NCBI GenBank assembly: GCA_937901255.1
Contig: CALCHN010000026.1
Location: 59,020 to 123,019, forward strand
Source: an uncultured Flavobacteriales bacterium
Lineage (GTDB): Bacteria; Bacteroidota; Bacteroidia; Flavobacteriales_E; Vicingaceae
Direction: 5' to 3'
Length of the DNA stretch: 64,000 bases
Shown here piece after piece: positions 1 to 9,600 of the stretch. Every line of letters starts with the position of its first letter. Positions within the stretch are counted from its first letter, which is position 1. Both the position numbers and the translations under genes were made by a program. The notes under the pieces were generated by a model. It was not told the origin of the DNA and made no database searches. It was given only the letters and a program-made list of their open reading frames with translations.

Positions 1-347
1 AAAGAAAGAAAGCGGTCGTAAATTCTACCTTTGTTAAGTTCGGGGTCGTAACTTAAGGTAATGTTGTAAATTCCCCCTGGTTCAATAAAAAACCAAGTTG
101 TTTTGTCTTCAATAGCAAGTTCTACTTTTTTGATGGTGGTAATATCAACGTTAAATTCAAAATTGTTGGTATTGCCAATTTTTGAGAAACCAATTTTTTC
201 TTTGGTACCCGTTATAAAATCATCATAAATATAAACAGAAAGCTCACTGTTATTAAAATCTTTTGCTACGCCTTTTATAACAGTATTACTAGCTAAAGAT
301 ATGAAATGAATGCTGAGAAAAAGTAGGGTGATTATTTGTTTTAACAT
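1..347 (-). CDS. Exported protein of unknown function, partial
   Basis: The reading frame opens at an ATG at 347 (minus strand) and is still open at base 1, so the C-terminus lies outside the window. The visible part starts with a hydrophobic signal peptide (MLKQIITLLFLSIHFISLAS). It continues as a beta-rich stretch (VIKGVAKDF, then WFFIEPGGIYNITLSYD) that resembles the N-terminal domain found before many thioredoxin-like exported proteins of Bacteroidota (DUF4369 type). That family call is an inference from the look of the sequence. The gene starts 3 bases after the coaD stop and is probably its downstream neighbour in the same transcript. Whether a redox domain follows cannot be seen. Confidence 0.7.
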   Translation of the reverse strand, partial: MLKQIITLLFLSIHFISLASNTVIKGVAKDFNNSELSVYIYDDFITGTKEKIGFSKIGNTNNFEFNVDITTIKKVELAIEDKTTWFFIEPGGIYNITLSYDPELNKGRIYDRFLS

Positions 348-350
348 TGA

Positions 351-818
351 TTAATTTTTAAAATCATTACTAATAACAACAGGAACAAATTTAGAAGCGT
401 TGCCTTTATTAATGATTATATCACGCACAATTGTAGAATTTATTGCAGAAAGCTCGGGAGTTGTTTGAAAAAAAATAGTTTCTATTTTAGCATGAAGGTA
501 TTGATTCATTTGAGCAATATTACTTTCAAAGCCATAGTCTGCACTGTTTCTTAGTCCTCTAACAATAAAATTGGCATTTTCTTTATTGCAAAAATCAACT
601 GTTAATCCTTGGTAACTTTTTACTTCTACTTTGGGTTCATCGGCAAAAACTTGTTTTATCCATTTTTCGCGTTGTTCTAAGGGGAATAAATATTTTTTGT
701 TGGTGTTGATACCAATACCAACAATTATTTTATCGAAAAGCGGCAAAGCTCTTCTAATAATATTTTCGTGACCTATGGTTATTGGATCGAATGAACCTGG
801 GAATAAAGCAATTTTCAT
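351..818 (-). CDS. coaD: Phosphopantetheine adenylyltransferase
   Basis: Transfers AMP from ATP to 4'-phosphopantetheine, giving dephospho-CoA, the penultimate step of coenzyme A synthesis in the cytoplasm. The 155-aa length is normal for the family. The nucleotidyltransferase signature is clear: FPGSFDPITIGHENIIRRA near residues 6-24 contains the T/HxGH motif (TIGH). RGLRNSADYGFE (about residues 88-99) and INSTIVRDII near residue 126 are the other conserved blocks. It lies 39 bases downstream of the oppC-like gene and 3 bases upstream of the partial exported gene, so it may be the tail of the transporter transcript. A coaD in this position is housekeeping and not functionally tied to peptide uptake. 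Confidence 0.95.
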   Translation of the reverse strand: MKIALFPGSFDPITIGHENIIRRALPLFDKIIVGIGINTNKKYLFPLEQREKWIKQVFADEPKVEVKSYQGLTVDFCNKENANFIVRGLRNSADYGFESNIAQMNQYLHAKIETIFFQTTPELSAINSTIVRDIIINKGNASKFVPVVISNDFKN

Positions 819-857
819 AAACTATGACTTGAAAAATTATAAAGCAAAAATAAGCTT

Positions 858-2192
858 TTATTTTTTCAATTTAGGATTCATAGCATCTGTTAAGCCCTCA
901 CCAATTAGGTTGTAAATGGTAACCGTTATAAAGATAGCAAAACCAGGAATTATAGCCAACCACCAAGCAGAAGAAACTGCTCTTGCTTTAGAAAGCATAG
1001 AACCCCAAGTAATGGTTTCTGCGGGAACACCAACACCAATAAATGACAAGGTAGATTCAATTAAGATAGCAGAAGCAATACCAAAAGCTATGGCAATTAA
1101 AACTGGCGAAAGTGCATTTGGCAATGCATGTTTAACAATAATTCTCCACTCTTTGTAACCAAGAGCATTGGCAGCTTCAATAAACTCTAAATTTCTAATT
1201 CTAAGTAATTCAGCTCTTGTAAACCTTGCTATACCTGTCCAAGTGGTTAAACCAATAATTACCATTACAATAAAAATAGAAGGTTTGGCAACTACTGCAG
1301 CAATAGAAATAATTAAAAATAATTGAGGAATAGAAACCACAATTTCTATCAGCCTACTAATTAAAATATCTATAGGAATACTTATTTCTTTTACCTGAAA
1401 AGGTAATTTTTTAATTAAAGAAGCAATAAGTTTAAACACATAAATAATGGCAATAAAAAGCAAAATACTTAGTAAAAATTCCCAAATAAAACTACCAAAA
1501 GAAGTTCCAATAGCATCTGCTAAAGCGTAAGAACGTGTTCCGAAAGCGTAGAAAACAGCTAATGCAAAACCTATTACATAAAGTAAAATAGAGATAATGC
1601 TCATTTTTAATTTTTCATCGCCATAATAACCTGCCACAGCACCAAAAAAGATTCCGATAATGGCAGCAATACCCATAGAAACTAATCCGACTAAAAGAGC
1701 AATACGTGTTCCGTGTATCATACCAGATAGAACATCATGCCCTAAATCATCAGTACCTAACCAATGTCTCCATCTTGCTGATTCTACATTTTGTTCTTGT
1801 GTTGGGTCTGCCCAAGTATTAGAAACATCAATATTTCTAGGTAAGTAAGGAACTGGAGGCCAAACTACCCAATCGTAATTTAAGCTTCTCCAAGAAACAT
1901 TTTTAAATTCATTTTGCCAGTCGGAAATGCCCAAATCTACAGCATATTCTTTCATTACTGGGAAATATATATTGCCTTCGTACTTAGCAACAAGGGGTTT
2001 TTCGTTAGCCAAAAAATCTGCAAATAAAGCAACAAAAACAAAAATAAAAACAACTCGTAAGGAGTAAACAGCAATTTTGTTTTTCTTAAACTGTTGTCTA
2101 ACTATTTTCCAATAACTTTCATTATTGTTTTGCAGATTAAGGGTTTCCGCTTCTCTGTTTTTTCTTCTATTGAATAAATTAAACAAGTTCAT
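858..2192 (-). CDS. ABC transporter permease, OppC/DppC type
   Basis: Inner-membrane permease of a peptide-type ABC importer. The OppC N-terminal segment (residues about 30-60) is followed by WLGTDDLGHDVLSGMIHGTRIALLVG, the family hallmark. The cytoplasmic EAA loop that docks the ATPase reads EFIEAANALGYKEWRIIVKH near residue 340, and the usual C-terminus (TLSFIGVGV, then WGSMLSKAR) follows. At 444 aa it is far longer than the common 290-320 aa. The extra length comes from a periplasmic-looking insertion near residues 75-145 and extra hydrophobic segments near residues 195-265. It starts 3 bases after the oppB-like stop, so the two are translationally close. No ATPase (OppD/OppF) gene is in the window. 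The true substrate is unknown. Confidence 0.9.
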   Translation of the reverse strand: MNLFNLFNRRKNREAETLNLQNNNESYWKIVRQQFKKNKIAVYSLRVVFIFVFVALFADFLANEKPLVAKYEGNIYFPVMKEYAVDLGISDWQNEFKNVSWRSLNYDWVVWPPVPYLPRNIDVSNTWADPTQEQNVESARWRHWLGTDDLGHDVLSGMIHGTRIALLVGLVSMGIAAIIGIFFGAVAGYYGDEKLKMSIISILLYVIGFALAVFYAFGTRSYALADAIGTSFGSFIWEFLLSILLFIAIIYVFKLIASLIKKLPFQVKEISIPIDILISRLIEIVVSIPQLFLIISIAAVVAKPSIFIVMVIIGLTTWTGIARFTRAELLRIRNLEFIEAANALGYKEWRIIVKHALPNALSPVLIAIAFGIASAILIESTLSFIGVGVPAETITWGSMLSKARAVSSAWWLAIIPGFAIFITVTIYNLIGEGLTDAMNPKLKK

Positions 2193-2195
2193 AGA

Positions 2196-3626
2196 TTAAG
2201 ATTTTTTATTAGAAAAGGAAATTCTTGGGTCAACAAAAGCATACATAATATCTGCTATTAAAATACCTACTAAGGTAAGTATGGAAGAGAACATTAATAC
2301 GGTAAATACAATAGGATAATCTCGTTGGAAAATTGCTTGTAAGGTAAGTTGTCCCATTCCCGGAATAGAGAAAATTACCTCAATAATGAAAGAGCCAGAA
2401 ATAGCGGCTGGGAAAATATTAGCAAATAAAGTAATAATTGGTATTAATGAATTTCTAAAAGCATGTTTCCAAATTACTACTTGTTTTTTTAAACCTTTTG
2501 CACGAGCAGTTCTAATATAGTCCATTTCCAACACATTTAACATTCCTCCACGCATTTGTCTGGAAATAAATGCAAATGAAGCATACGTTAAACAGAATAG
2601 TGGTAAAATAAAGTGGTAAGCAGTTTCAAAAAATCTGTCCCAATAAGGAGCAGATTCGGGTAATTCGCCTAAGCCATGTGTAGGAAACCATCCTAAACCA
2701 TCTCCATCACCAAGCCATTGAATTAACATAGTAGCTATCCAGAAGTTGGGTAAAGAGTATAGTAAAAATAAGCCTGTGGTAATAATTTTTTCAGAAGTTT
2801 TTCCTTTATCCACAGCAGATTTAACACCAAGAGGAACAGCAACAATATAGGCTATTATTATGGAGAGAATGCTCAAAATCATAGACCATTTTAAAGCATC
2901 AAATATTTTTGAGCTAACAGGTCTTTTATCTTGATAAGAGATGCCAAACTCACCAACCATAAAGTTAGAAATCCAATTGTGGTATTGGTTGTTAAATCCA
3001 TACCAATGTATGGTAGGAATGTATCTATTTATTATTTCTTTATTGTAAATTAGGTGTTCAAAACTGTTTTTCAATTCAAAAAAATCTGTTTCAACACTTT
3101 TTTTAATGTTACTATCTTTAAAAATATCAAACTCTACCGTTTCTATGGTTTGTTTAATTTCAGCTTCATCATGCGTTAAGTATAGAGAATTAAGGTTGTC
3201 TTTAATGTTTCTTAGTTTAGTAGAGTTTTCATCAGAAGGCATTATTTCAAAAACTTTAAGTTCTAATGTTCTTAAAGCTTGGTAATAAGCAGAAACATTT
3301 TGCCAAACGCCATTTTCGTAAGATAATCTTTGAAGCGTTTCTCTATGGGCTTTTTTTGGTATTTTATAAAGTGTATCAGGATATGTTTTATTGGTAAATG
3401 AAAAATAGAATAGGGGAAGGTCGAACCCTAATTCTTTTCTTTTTTCGTTATACGTTTTTTCGCTAGCTAATTTTTCACCCGATCTTCCTTCTCCACCAAC
3501 ATTTTGGTTTAGCATAGTTTCAACAGGATCCCCAGGAGCGTTTATGCTTATCACAAACGTCATTAATGAAATCACAATTAATGTTGGGATAAAAATTAAG
3601 ATTCTTTTAAAAATATACTTTAACAT
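2196..3626 (-). CDS. ABC transporter permease, OppB/DppB type
   Basis: Partner permease of the OppC-like protein. The N-terminal membrane helix (FKRILIFIPTLIVISLMTFVI) and the following NAPGDPVE motif are typical of OppB. The C-terminal half carries the transport domain with the EAA loop (DYIRTARAKGLKKQVVIWKH near residue 375) and the ending IVEVIFSIPGMGQL. Length is 476 aa against about 310 for ordinary OppB. The excess is a hydrophilic, probably periplasmic insertion of roughly 150 residues (about 50-215) after the first helix, rich in charged helix-forming sequence. Both permeases carrying enlarged outer-face loops suggests a matched change in how they meet the large binding protein. It is preceded by the binding-protein gene with a 77-base gap. 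Confidence 0.9.
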   Translation of the reverse strand: MLKYIFKRILIFIPTLIVISLMTFVISINAPGDPVETMLNQNVGGEGRSGEKLASEKTYNEKRKELGFDLPLFYFSFTNKTYPDTLYKIPKKAHRETLQRLSYENGVWQNVSAYYQALRTLELKVFEIMPSDENSTKLRNIKDNLNSLYLTHDEAEIKQTIETVEFDIFKDSNIKKSVETDFFELKNSFEHLIYNKEIINRYIPTIHWYGFNNQYHNWISNFMVGEFGISYQDKRPVSSKIFDALKWSMILSILSIIIAYIVAVPLGVKSAVDKGKTSEKIITTGLFLLYSLPNFWIATMLIQWLGDGDGLGWFPTHGLGELPESAPYWDRFFETAYHFILPLFCLTYASFAFISRQMRGGMLNVLEMDYIRTARAKGLKKQVVIWKHAFRNSLIPIITLFANIFPAAISGSFIIEVIFSIPGMGQLTLQAIFQRDYPIVFTVLMFSSILTLVGILIADIMYAFVDPRISFSNKKS

Positions 3627-3703
3627 TTCCTTTTCCTTTGCTTAATAAAAGCACCTTTTAAATTGTTATTTTAATAATTTGGGTGTAAATATAACAACTT
3701 ATT

Positions 3704-5476
3704 TTAGTTTACCGCACTTGCTTGTTGAATAGAAAAACCACTTACCCTGTAACCTGGTCTCATAGGACTAGTTTCAGCATTAGAAAATCTTTTGTGAATG
3801 GCTATTTTTTCTTTTGGATAGTATAAGAAAATATAAGAACATTCATCATGAAGAATTTCTTGGAACCTGTGGTTTAATTTTGCTCTTTTGTCATCATCTA
3901 GTGTAATTCTAATAGAATCTATCAAGGCATCTGTTTGGTCGTTACCAAAACCAGTATAGTTAGAGCCACCGTTGTAAGAAGCTGTATGGTAAATTTGTTT
4001 ATGGTCGGTTGGTATAGGTGTACTAATCCATGCTCCATAATACATGTCAAAATCATGTTGTTTGGTACTTTCTAAGAAAATAGACCAATCTTGAGACAAT
4101 ACATTTACAGTAATACCTACTTTTCTGGCTTCTTCTTGTAATAACAATCCAACAGCTTTTCTGCTATCATTTCCTTGGTTGTACAGGTAGTTAAATTCAA
4201 ATTTAACTTTTTGTCCTTCAATTACATTGTCTAAAACTCCATCATTATCAGAGTCTTTCCAGCCCGCTTCTGCTAATAAAGCTTTCGCTTTTTCAACATC
4301 ATAAGGGTAAGGAGTAATATTATTGTTGTATTGTTTTGTTTTAGCAGGGTGAATTGGACCAATTGCTTTTTCTCCGTAACCTAAAACAACTACTTCAATA
4401 ATTTTATCTACATCTACTAAATGAGCTAGAGCTTGTCTGGTTCTTTTATCAGAAAACATAGGTTTTCTAACATTTAAACCTAAATAAGAATATGCCATTT
4501 GAGGAGGTGTATGTGCAACAAAGTTGTTTACAAATTTTTTAGATTTTGGTAAATATTGAAAATCTTGAGGTTTAATACCTCTCATAACATCTACTTTTCC
4601 AGCAATCAGAGCTTCTTTGGCAGTAGTTTGGTCATTAATAGTTTGGTAAACAATTTCAGGTGGATAAATTTGAAAATGCATTCCTTTATCTTTTAATTGA
4701 TCTCCCCACCAATTTTCTTTTTTAGTAATGATTAACTTTTGACCAGTTTGCCATTCTTTTAATAAATAAGGACCACAACCTTGAATAAATTTAGGGTCTC
4801 TTTGGTATTTTTCTGAGTTAAACTCTTTAGCAAATTCAACAATTTTAGGGTTGGTAGCTAATTCAGGAGCATTTTCAGCTAATTGTTTAATAGTAAATTC
4901 ATCCATTAATCCTTTAGGGTCATAAATATGTTTTGGCATTAAATCAATATCACCACTTTGTACTTCGGCAAGAATGTAAACATCTTTACAAACAAATGTG
5001 AATTTAAGAGGGTCATCTTCGTAAAACTTCATGTCCTCAATAAATTCAAAATAAGGTTTGTTGTTTAAGTTATCAACTTTAGGGTTTTTAATCACTTTTA
5101 AAGCAAACTCAACATCTTTAGCTGTAATTTGTTCGCCATTATCCCATTTCGCTTCAGGTCTAATTCTGTAAGTAATAAGCATACCTCCATCTTCAGTTTC
5201 TTCAATTTCTGGTCTGCTTTCAGCAACTACAGGAACTAGTTCTAATGTTTCAAAATCAATTTCTAATAATGAGTAAAATATATTTGATAAAATATAACCA
5301 GCACCTGCGTCAGAATAGTTAATAGGATTAAGCATTTGAGCGTCAGAAAGCTCGTGGCTAGTTACTACTGGGTTGGTGTTGGTTACTGCTTTTTCGTTAC
5401 CGTCTCCACCTCCGCAAGATAACATTGTAAATGATGTTGAAGCAATTGCTAAAGATAAAATATAGTTGAGTTTCAT
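3704..5476 (-). CDS. Extracellular solute-binding lipoprotein, OppA/DppA family
   Basis: Periplasmic binding protein of the transporter (family 5). It starts MKLNYILSLAIASTSFTMLSC, with a lipobox ending at Cys21, so it is lipid-anchored. Family-5 landmarks follow: PEIEETEDGGMLITYRIRPEAKWDNG, then ITAKDVEFALK (about residues 100-125), the GCGPYLLKEW motif near residue 230, and a C-terminal FDMYYGAW near residue 495. The 590-aa length is in the normal range. A short insertion (DSDNDGVLDNV) near residue 410 looks like a calcium-binding DxDxDG loop. It is first in the minus-strand operon, with its own promoter at 5512-5519. The substrate could be oligopeptides, dipeptides or another family-5 ligand. 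Sequence alone does not decide. Confidence 0.9.
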   Translation of the reverse strand: MKLNYILSLAIASTSFTMLSCGGGDGNEKAVTNTNPVVTSHELSDAQMLNPINYSDAGAGYILSNIFYSLLEIDFETLELVPVVAESRPEIEETEDGGMLITYRIRPEAKWDNGEQITAKDVEFALKVIKNPKVDNLNNKPYFEFIEDMKFYEDDPLKFTFVCKDVYILAEVQSGDIDLMPKHIYDPKGLMDEFTIKQLAENAPELATNPKIVEFAKEFNSEKYQRDPKFIQGCGPYLLKEWQTGQKLIITKKENWWGDQLKDKGMHFQIYPPEIVYQTINDQTTAKEALIAGKVDVMRGIKPQDFQYLPKSKKFVNNFVAHTPPQMAYSYLGLNVRKPMFSDKRTRQALAHLVDVDKIIEVVVLGYGEKAIGPIHPAKTKQYNNNITPYPYDVEKAKALLAEAGWKDSDNDGVLDNVIEGQKVKFEFNYLYNQGNDSRKAVGLLLQEEARKVGITVNVLSQDWSIFLESTKQHDFDMYYGAWISTPIPTDHKQIYHTASYNGGSNYTGFGNDQTDALIDSIRITLDDDKRAKLNHRFQEILHDECSYIFLYYPKEKIAIHKRFSNAETSPMRPGYRVSGFSIQQASAVN

Positions 5477-5511
5477 AAAATTGATTTTTTGTAAGATTTT
5501 TTTTTGAGCAA

Positions 5512-5519
5512 CAAATATA
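5512..5519 (-). promoter_or_regulatory. Promoter of the oppA-like operon
   Basis: On the minus strand the bases read TATATTTG, a perfect fit to the Bacteroidota -7 element TAnnTTTG. If the first T is -12, transcription starts near 5507, 31 bases before the ATG at 5476. The -33 element is weak (a T run about 23 bases upstream). The rest of the 350-base gap between oppA and prmA (5520-5780) is AT-rich, and I see no gene, strong hairpin or complete palindrome in it. Confidence 0.6.
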
Positions 5520-5781
5520 GGATTACAACTTGATTTTAAAAATGATTTTAGACAAAAATGCCTTTTGAAAGGATGAAGAATGAAGTAATCTTTAATTTAC
5601 AACAAATTAGAGTTGTTTCAAATTTAGAATTATCGACTAATATGAGTGCTAAAATTAGTAATTGTAACCAAAAAATGAGTGTTTAATGTCTTTAATAGTA
5701 AGTAAAACTGCTTATATTGGTGTGGATAAATTTAAAAACCTGACAAGCTAGTTCTACACAAGATTTATCATTCGTTTTGCG

Positions 5782-5790
5782 TATGTTTGC
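5782..5790 (+). promoter_or_regulatory. Promoter of prmA
   Basis: TATGTTTGC matches the -7 consensus TAnnTTTG(C). Predicted start of transcription is near 5794, 51 bases before the prmA ATG. No good TTTG is seen at -33. Confidence 0.55.
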
Positions 5791-5844
5791 GTGATAAAAC
5801 TTATTTTTAGGGTTTTAAAATAAAATTTGATAAAAGGTATAGTA

Positions 5845-6675
5845 ATGAATTACATTCAATTTGTAGCAAAGGTTTCTCCATTAATTATGGGGAGGGAAAT
5901 TTTAATAGCAGAACTCGCTGAAATTGGTTTTGAAAGTTTTGTAGATACTGAAGATGGTTTTGAAGCTTATATTCAGGAAGCTGATTTTGATGAAAACAAT
6001 ATTAAACAAATTAGTTTGTTAACTAACAATGAGTTTAAAATTGAATATACCATTCATAAAATAGCTCAACAAAATTGGAATGAAGCGTGGGAAAAAAGTT
6101 TTGACCCTATTTTTGTAGATGAAAAATGCATGATTAGAGCTCCATTTCATGAAAAACCAGCTGAAAATGTAATTGATATAATTATTGAACCCAAAATGTC
6201 GTTTGGTACTGGTCATCATGAAACCACGCATTTAATTGTTAGTCGTTTGTTAAATTTAGAACTAACGGACAAAACGGTATTAGATATGGGCAGCGGAACA
6301 GGGATTTTAGCCATACTAGCTAAGAAAAGAAATTGCGGCAAAGTTTTAGCAATTGATAATGATGAATGGGCTTATACCAATGCGGTTGAAAATTGTGAAC
6401 GGAATAATGTTGATATAGAGGTAGTTTTAGGAGATGCTAACCATATTAAAAGTAATAAGTTTGATGTAATTATTGCTAACATTAATAGAAATATATTATT
6501 AAGAGATATGCAGTTTTATGTAAAAGCTCTTAATACAAACGGACTTTTATTATTAAGTGGTTTTTTTACTGTGGATAAAGAAGTGCTCACCAAAGAAGCG
6601 AACAAATTAGGACTAACGCTAACTTTTGAAAACACTAAAAATGAATGGACAATGTTAGAATTTGTCAAAAAGTAA
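5845..6675 (+). CDS. prmA: Ribosomal protein L11 methyltransferase
   Basis: S-adenosylmethionine-dependent methyltransferase that modifies ribosomal protein L11. The C-terminal Rossmann domain shows MGSGTGILAILA (SAM-binding motif I), LAIDNDEWA (motif II, acidic residue at its end) and IANINRNILL. MSFGTGHHETT upstream is the family's conserved loop. The N-terminal domain is the short form usual in Bacteroidota. I chose the ATG at 5845 (MNYIQFVAK). An upstream TTG at 5827 keeps the frame open, but the ATG is preceded by an AAAGGT-like ribosome site and fits the family's N-terminus. The next gene follows after 21 bases and may be co-transcribed. Confidence 0.9.
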   Translation: MNYIQFVAKVSPLIMGREILIAELAEIGFESFVDTEDGFEAYIQEADFDENNIKQISLLTNNEFKIEYTIHKIAQQNWNEAWEKSFDPIFVDEKCMIRAPFHEKPAENVIDIIIEPKMSFGTGHHETTHLIVSRLLNLELTDKTVLDMGSGTGILAILAKKRNCGKVLAIDNDEWAYTNAVENCERNNVDIEVVLGDANHIKSNKFDVIIANINRNILLRDMQFYVKALNTNGLLLLSGFFTVDKEVLTKEANKLGLTLTFENTKNEWTMLEFVKK

Positions 6676-6696
6676 AACAAAAAATAATTAACTAAT

Positions 6697-9600
6697 ATGA
6701 AGAAGCTACTAACTTTATTTTTAATTCTATTATTTACACTTACCTCTTATTCTCAAGTTAGTAAAATAAAGAGTTTTACTTCAGATTCTACCGAGTTTTT
6801 TAACGAAATGGAATCTTTTTTAAGAGCATCTAGAGATGGCGATGGTAAATTTATTATGGATGAATTTTCATGGCAATGGTATGGCGGTAAATTTTCAGAT
6901 GAGCAAAGAAAAGATGTATATAGAATTGCCAATTTAATGCTAGCAAATAAAAAGAAAGCCTTTCCTGATTTTAGTAACTATATAAAAACCATATCTTATT
7001 TTGTAAATAGTAAATACCAAACCGAGAGTAGTTTTTTTAGTTGGCAAAAAATACTAGAAAAACTAATCTTAGGTAAAGCCGCTTCCAAATCAGCATCATC
7101 TGCAAGAAAGCAATTTGTTGATTATTTACAAGCATGTAACGATTTGTTTGAGAAAAATGCTTTATACAGTTCTGCAGCAACCGAATGGAAATCAAATAAT
7201 AGTAATTACACCTTTGGTTTTGATAGTCTTCCATTTATTGAGTTTGAAGCATTAAATTTAACATGTTACGCTAAAGGAGATAGTGCTGTAATATACGATA
7301 CTCGTGGTAAATACTATCCAACAGAAGAAATTTGGTATGGTGAAGGAGGGAAAATTACATGGGAAAGAGCAGGTTTTCCTAGCGATTCGGTTTATGCCGT
7401 TATTGATGATAAGTATAACATACATCTTAAATCTCCTCAATACGAAGTAAACAATGTTACTTTTTATGATTTATATTATTTTGATGAACCTATGAAAGGG
7501 AATGTGAAGGAAAAGGTATTGGCTAACATTACAGAAGATAGAGCAAGTTACCCTAGATTTCAATCGGCAGATGCAAGGTTGCAAATTAAACAAATTGTTG
7601 ATGGAGTAGATTATATAGGCGGTTTTGCCTTACATGGAAATGAAGTAATTGGAAGAGGAGCAGGAGAAGATCAGGCACACGTAATATTTTATAGAAAAGA
7701 GTTGCCATTTGTAAAAATGTCGTCAAATGCTTTTATCATTAAACCAGATAGAATTGTTGCTGATAACTCTTCATTTACAATGTATTTAAAAGAAGATTCT
7801 ATTTACCATCCAGGCTTAATTTTTAAATTTTTCTTTGACAAAAGACAACTAAACTTAATTAGGGATAATAAAGGATTGAAGAAATCTCCTTACTCTAATA
7901 CGTATCATAAAATAGATATGGATTTTGAATACCTAACTTGGGCAGTAGATTCACCAATGGTGCAATTTAGAAATTTGGTTGGAGGAACTAAAACAGATGC
8001 AGTATTTATTTCACAAGATTTTTTTAGAATGGATGCTTATATGAGTTTTTTAGGAACAGGAACCCAACATCCTCTATATTCATTAAGGGTGCTAACTCAT
8101 AAATTAGATACAAATTTTATAACCCTAAGTCAATTAGCTAATCACATGAGGTACTCTTTGGAGCAGTTAGAAGTGTTTTTGTTAGATTTATCTTATAAAG
8201 GATTTATAATTTACGATTATGAAAACAAAACATTTATTGTAAAAGAGAAGCTGTTAAACTGGGTAAGTGCTAGTGGAGGTAATATTGATTATGATGTAAT
8301 TGGATTTTATTCCAATACAAAAGCTCCAAACAATGCAACTTTAAGTTTGCTGAATTACGATATGCAAATGAGAGGGGTGGAAAGTATTAATTTAAGTGAC
8401 TCACAAGAGGTAATTATTTATCCTACCAATAGAGAAATAACGCTTAAAAAGAACAGAGATTTTAAATTTAGTGGAGTAGTTCAAGCAGGTCGTTTTGATT
8501 TTATGGGACATGATTTTTTCTTTAAATATGATGATTTTAAAATTGATATGCCCAATGTAGATTCATTAAGAATTTATGCTGAAACAGGACGGACAGACGA
8601 GTTTGGACAACCCATAATCAGACCAGTAAAAACCGTAATACAACAAATTAATGGAGATTTACTAATAGATAAACCAACCAACAAATCAGGAGTTAAACCA
8701 TTTCACGAATATCCTATTTTTAACAGTTTTAGAGATTCTTATGTGTTTTACGACAGAAAATCTATACAAGGCGGAGTGTATGGAAAAGACGATTTTTACT
8801 TTCATGTAAAACCATTTACTATTGATAGTTTGGCCGATTTTGATAATGAATCTCTTCGTTTTGACGGAACACTTGTCTCTGGTGGAATTTTCCCAGATAT
8901 AAAAGAAACACTTACGCTTCAGTCCGATCATTCACTTGGATTTATTAAAAAAACTCCGCCAGATGGAATGCCAATGTATGCAGGAAAAGGGGTGTTTAAA
9001 AATGATATTAATTTAAGTCATAAAGGACTTAGAGGAAATGGAGAGCTTGATTATATAGCATCAACAACGTATTCCGATAATTTTATTTTCTTCCCCGACT
9101 CTACAAAAGCTATTGCTCAACGATTTATTGTAAAAGAAAACCCAAATGCTATTGAGTTTCCGCCAGTTGATGGAGAAAATGTAGCCATGTTTTGGAATCC
9201 ATCGCAAGATTATATGACACATAGTGTTATAGATAAACCCATTGCAATGTACGATATGAAATCTAAAATGCACGGAAAAACAATTATTGAACCAGAGGGA
9301 TTATCTGGTAAAGGAATTTTTGAGTTTGAAAAAGCAGAAATGGAAGCCAATCTAATAAAATTTAAATACCAAGATTTTAGTTCCGATACTGCTGACTTTA
9401 GACTAAAAGATTTTACTGGAGATGGAAATGCACTCGCCTTTTCTACTAAAAACGTAAATGCTTTTGTATCTTTTAAAGAAAGAAACGGAATATTTAAATC
9501 TAATGGAGATGGCTCTGTAATTAATTTTGAACCAATGAAATATATCTGTTTTATGGATGAGTTTAAATGGTATATGGATAACGATAATATTGAACTTTCT

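Noticed and set aside
5542..5555. FNR-type box at the oppA promoter
   Set aside because: ATGATTTTAGACAA is at the right distance, but only one half-site matches. No link to respiration.
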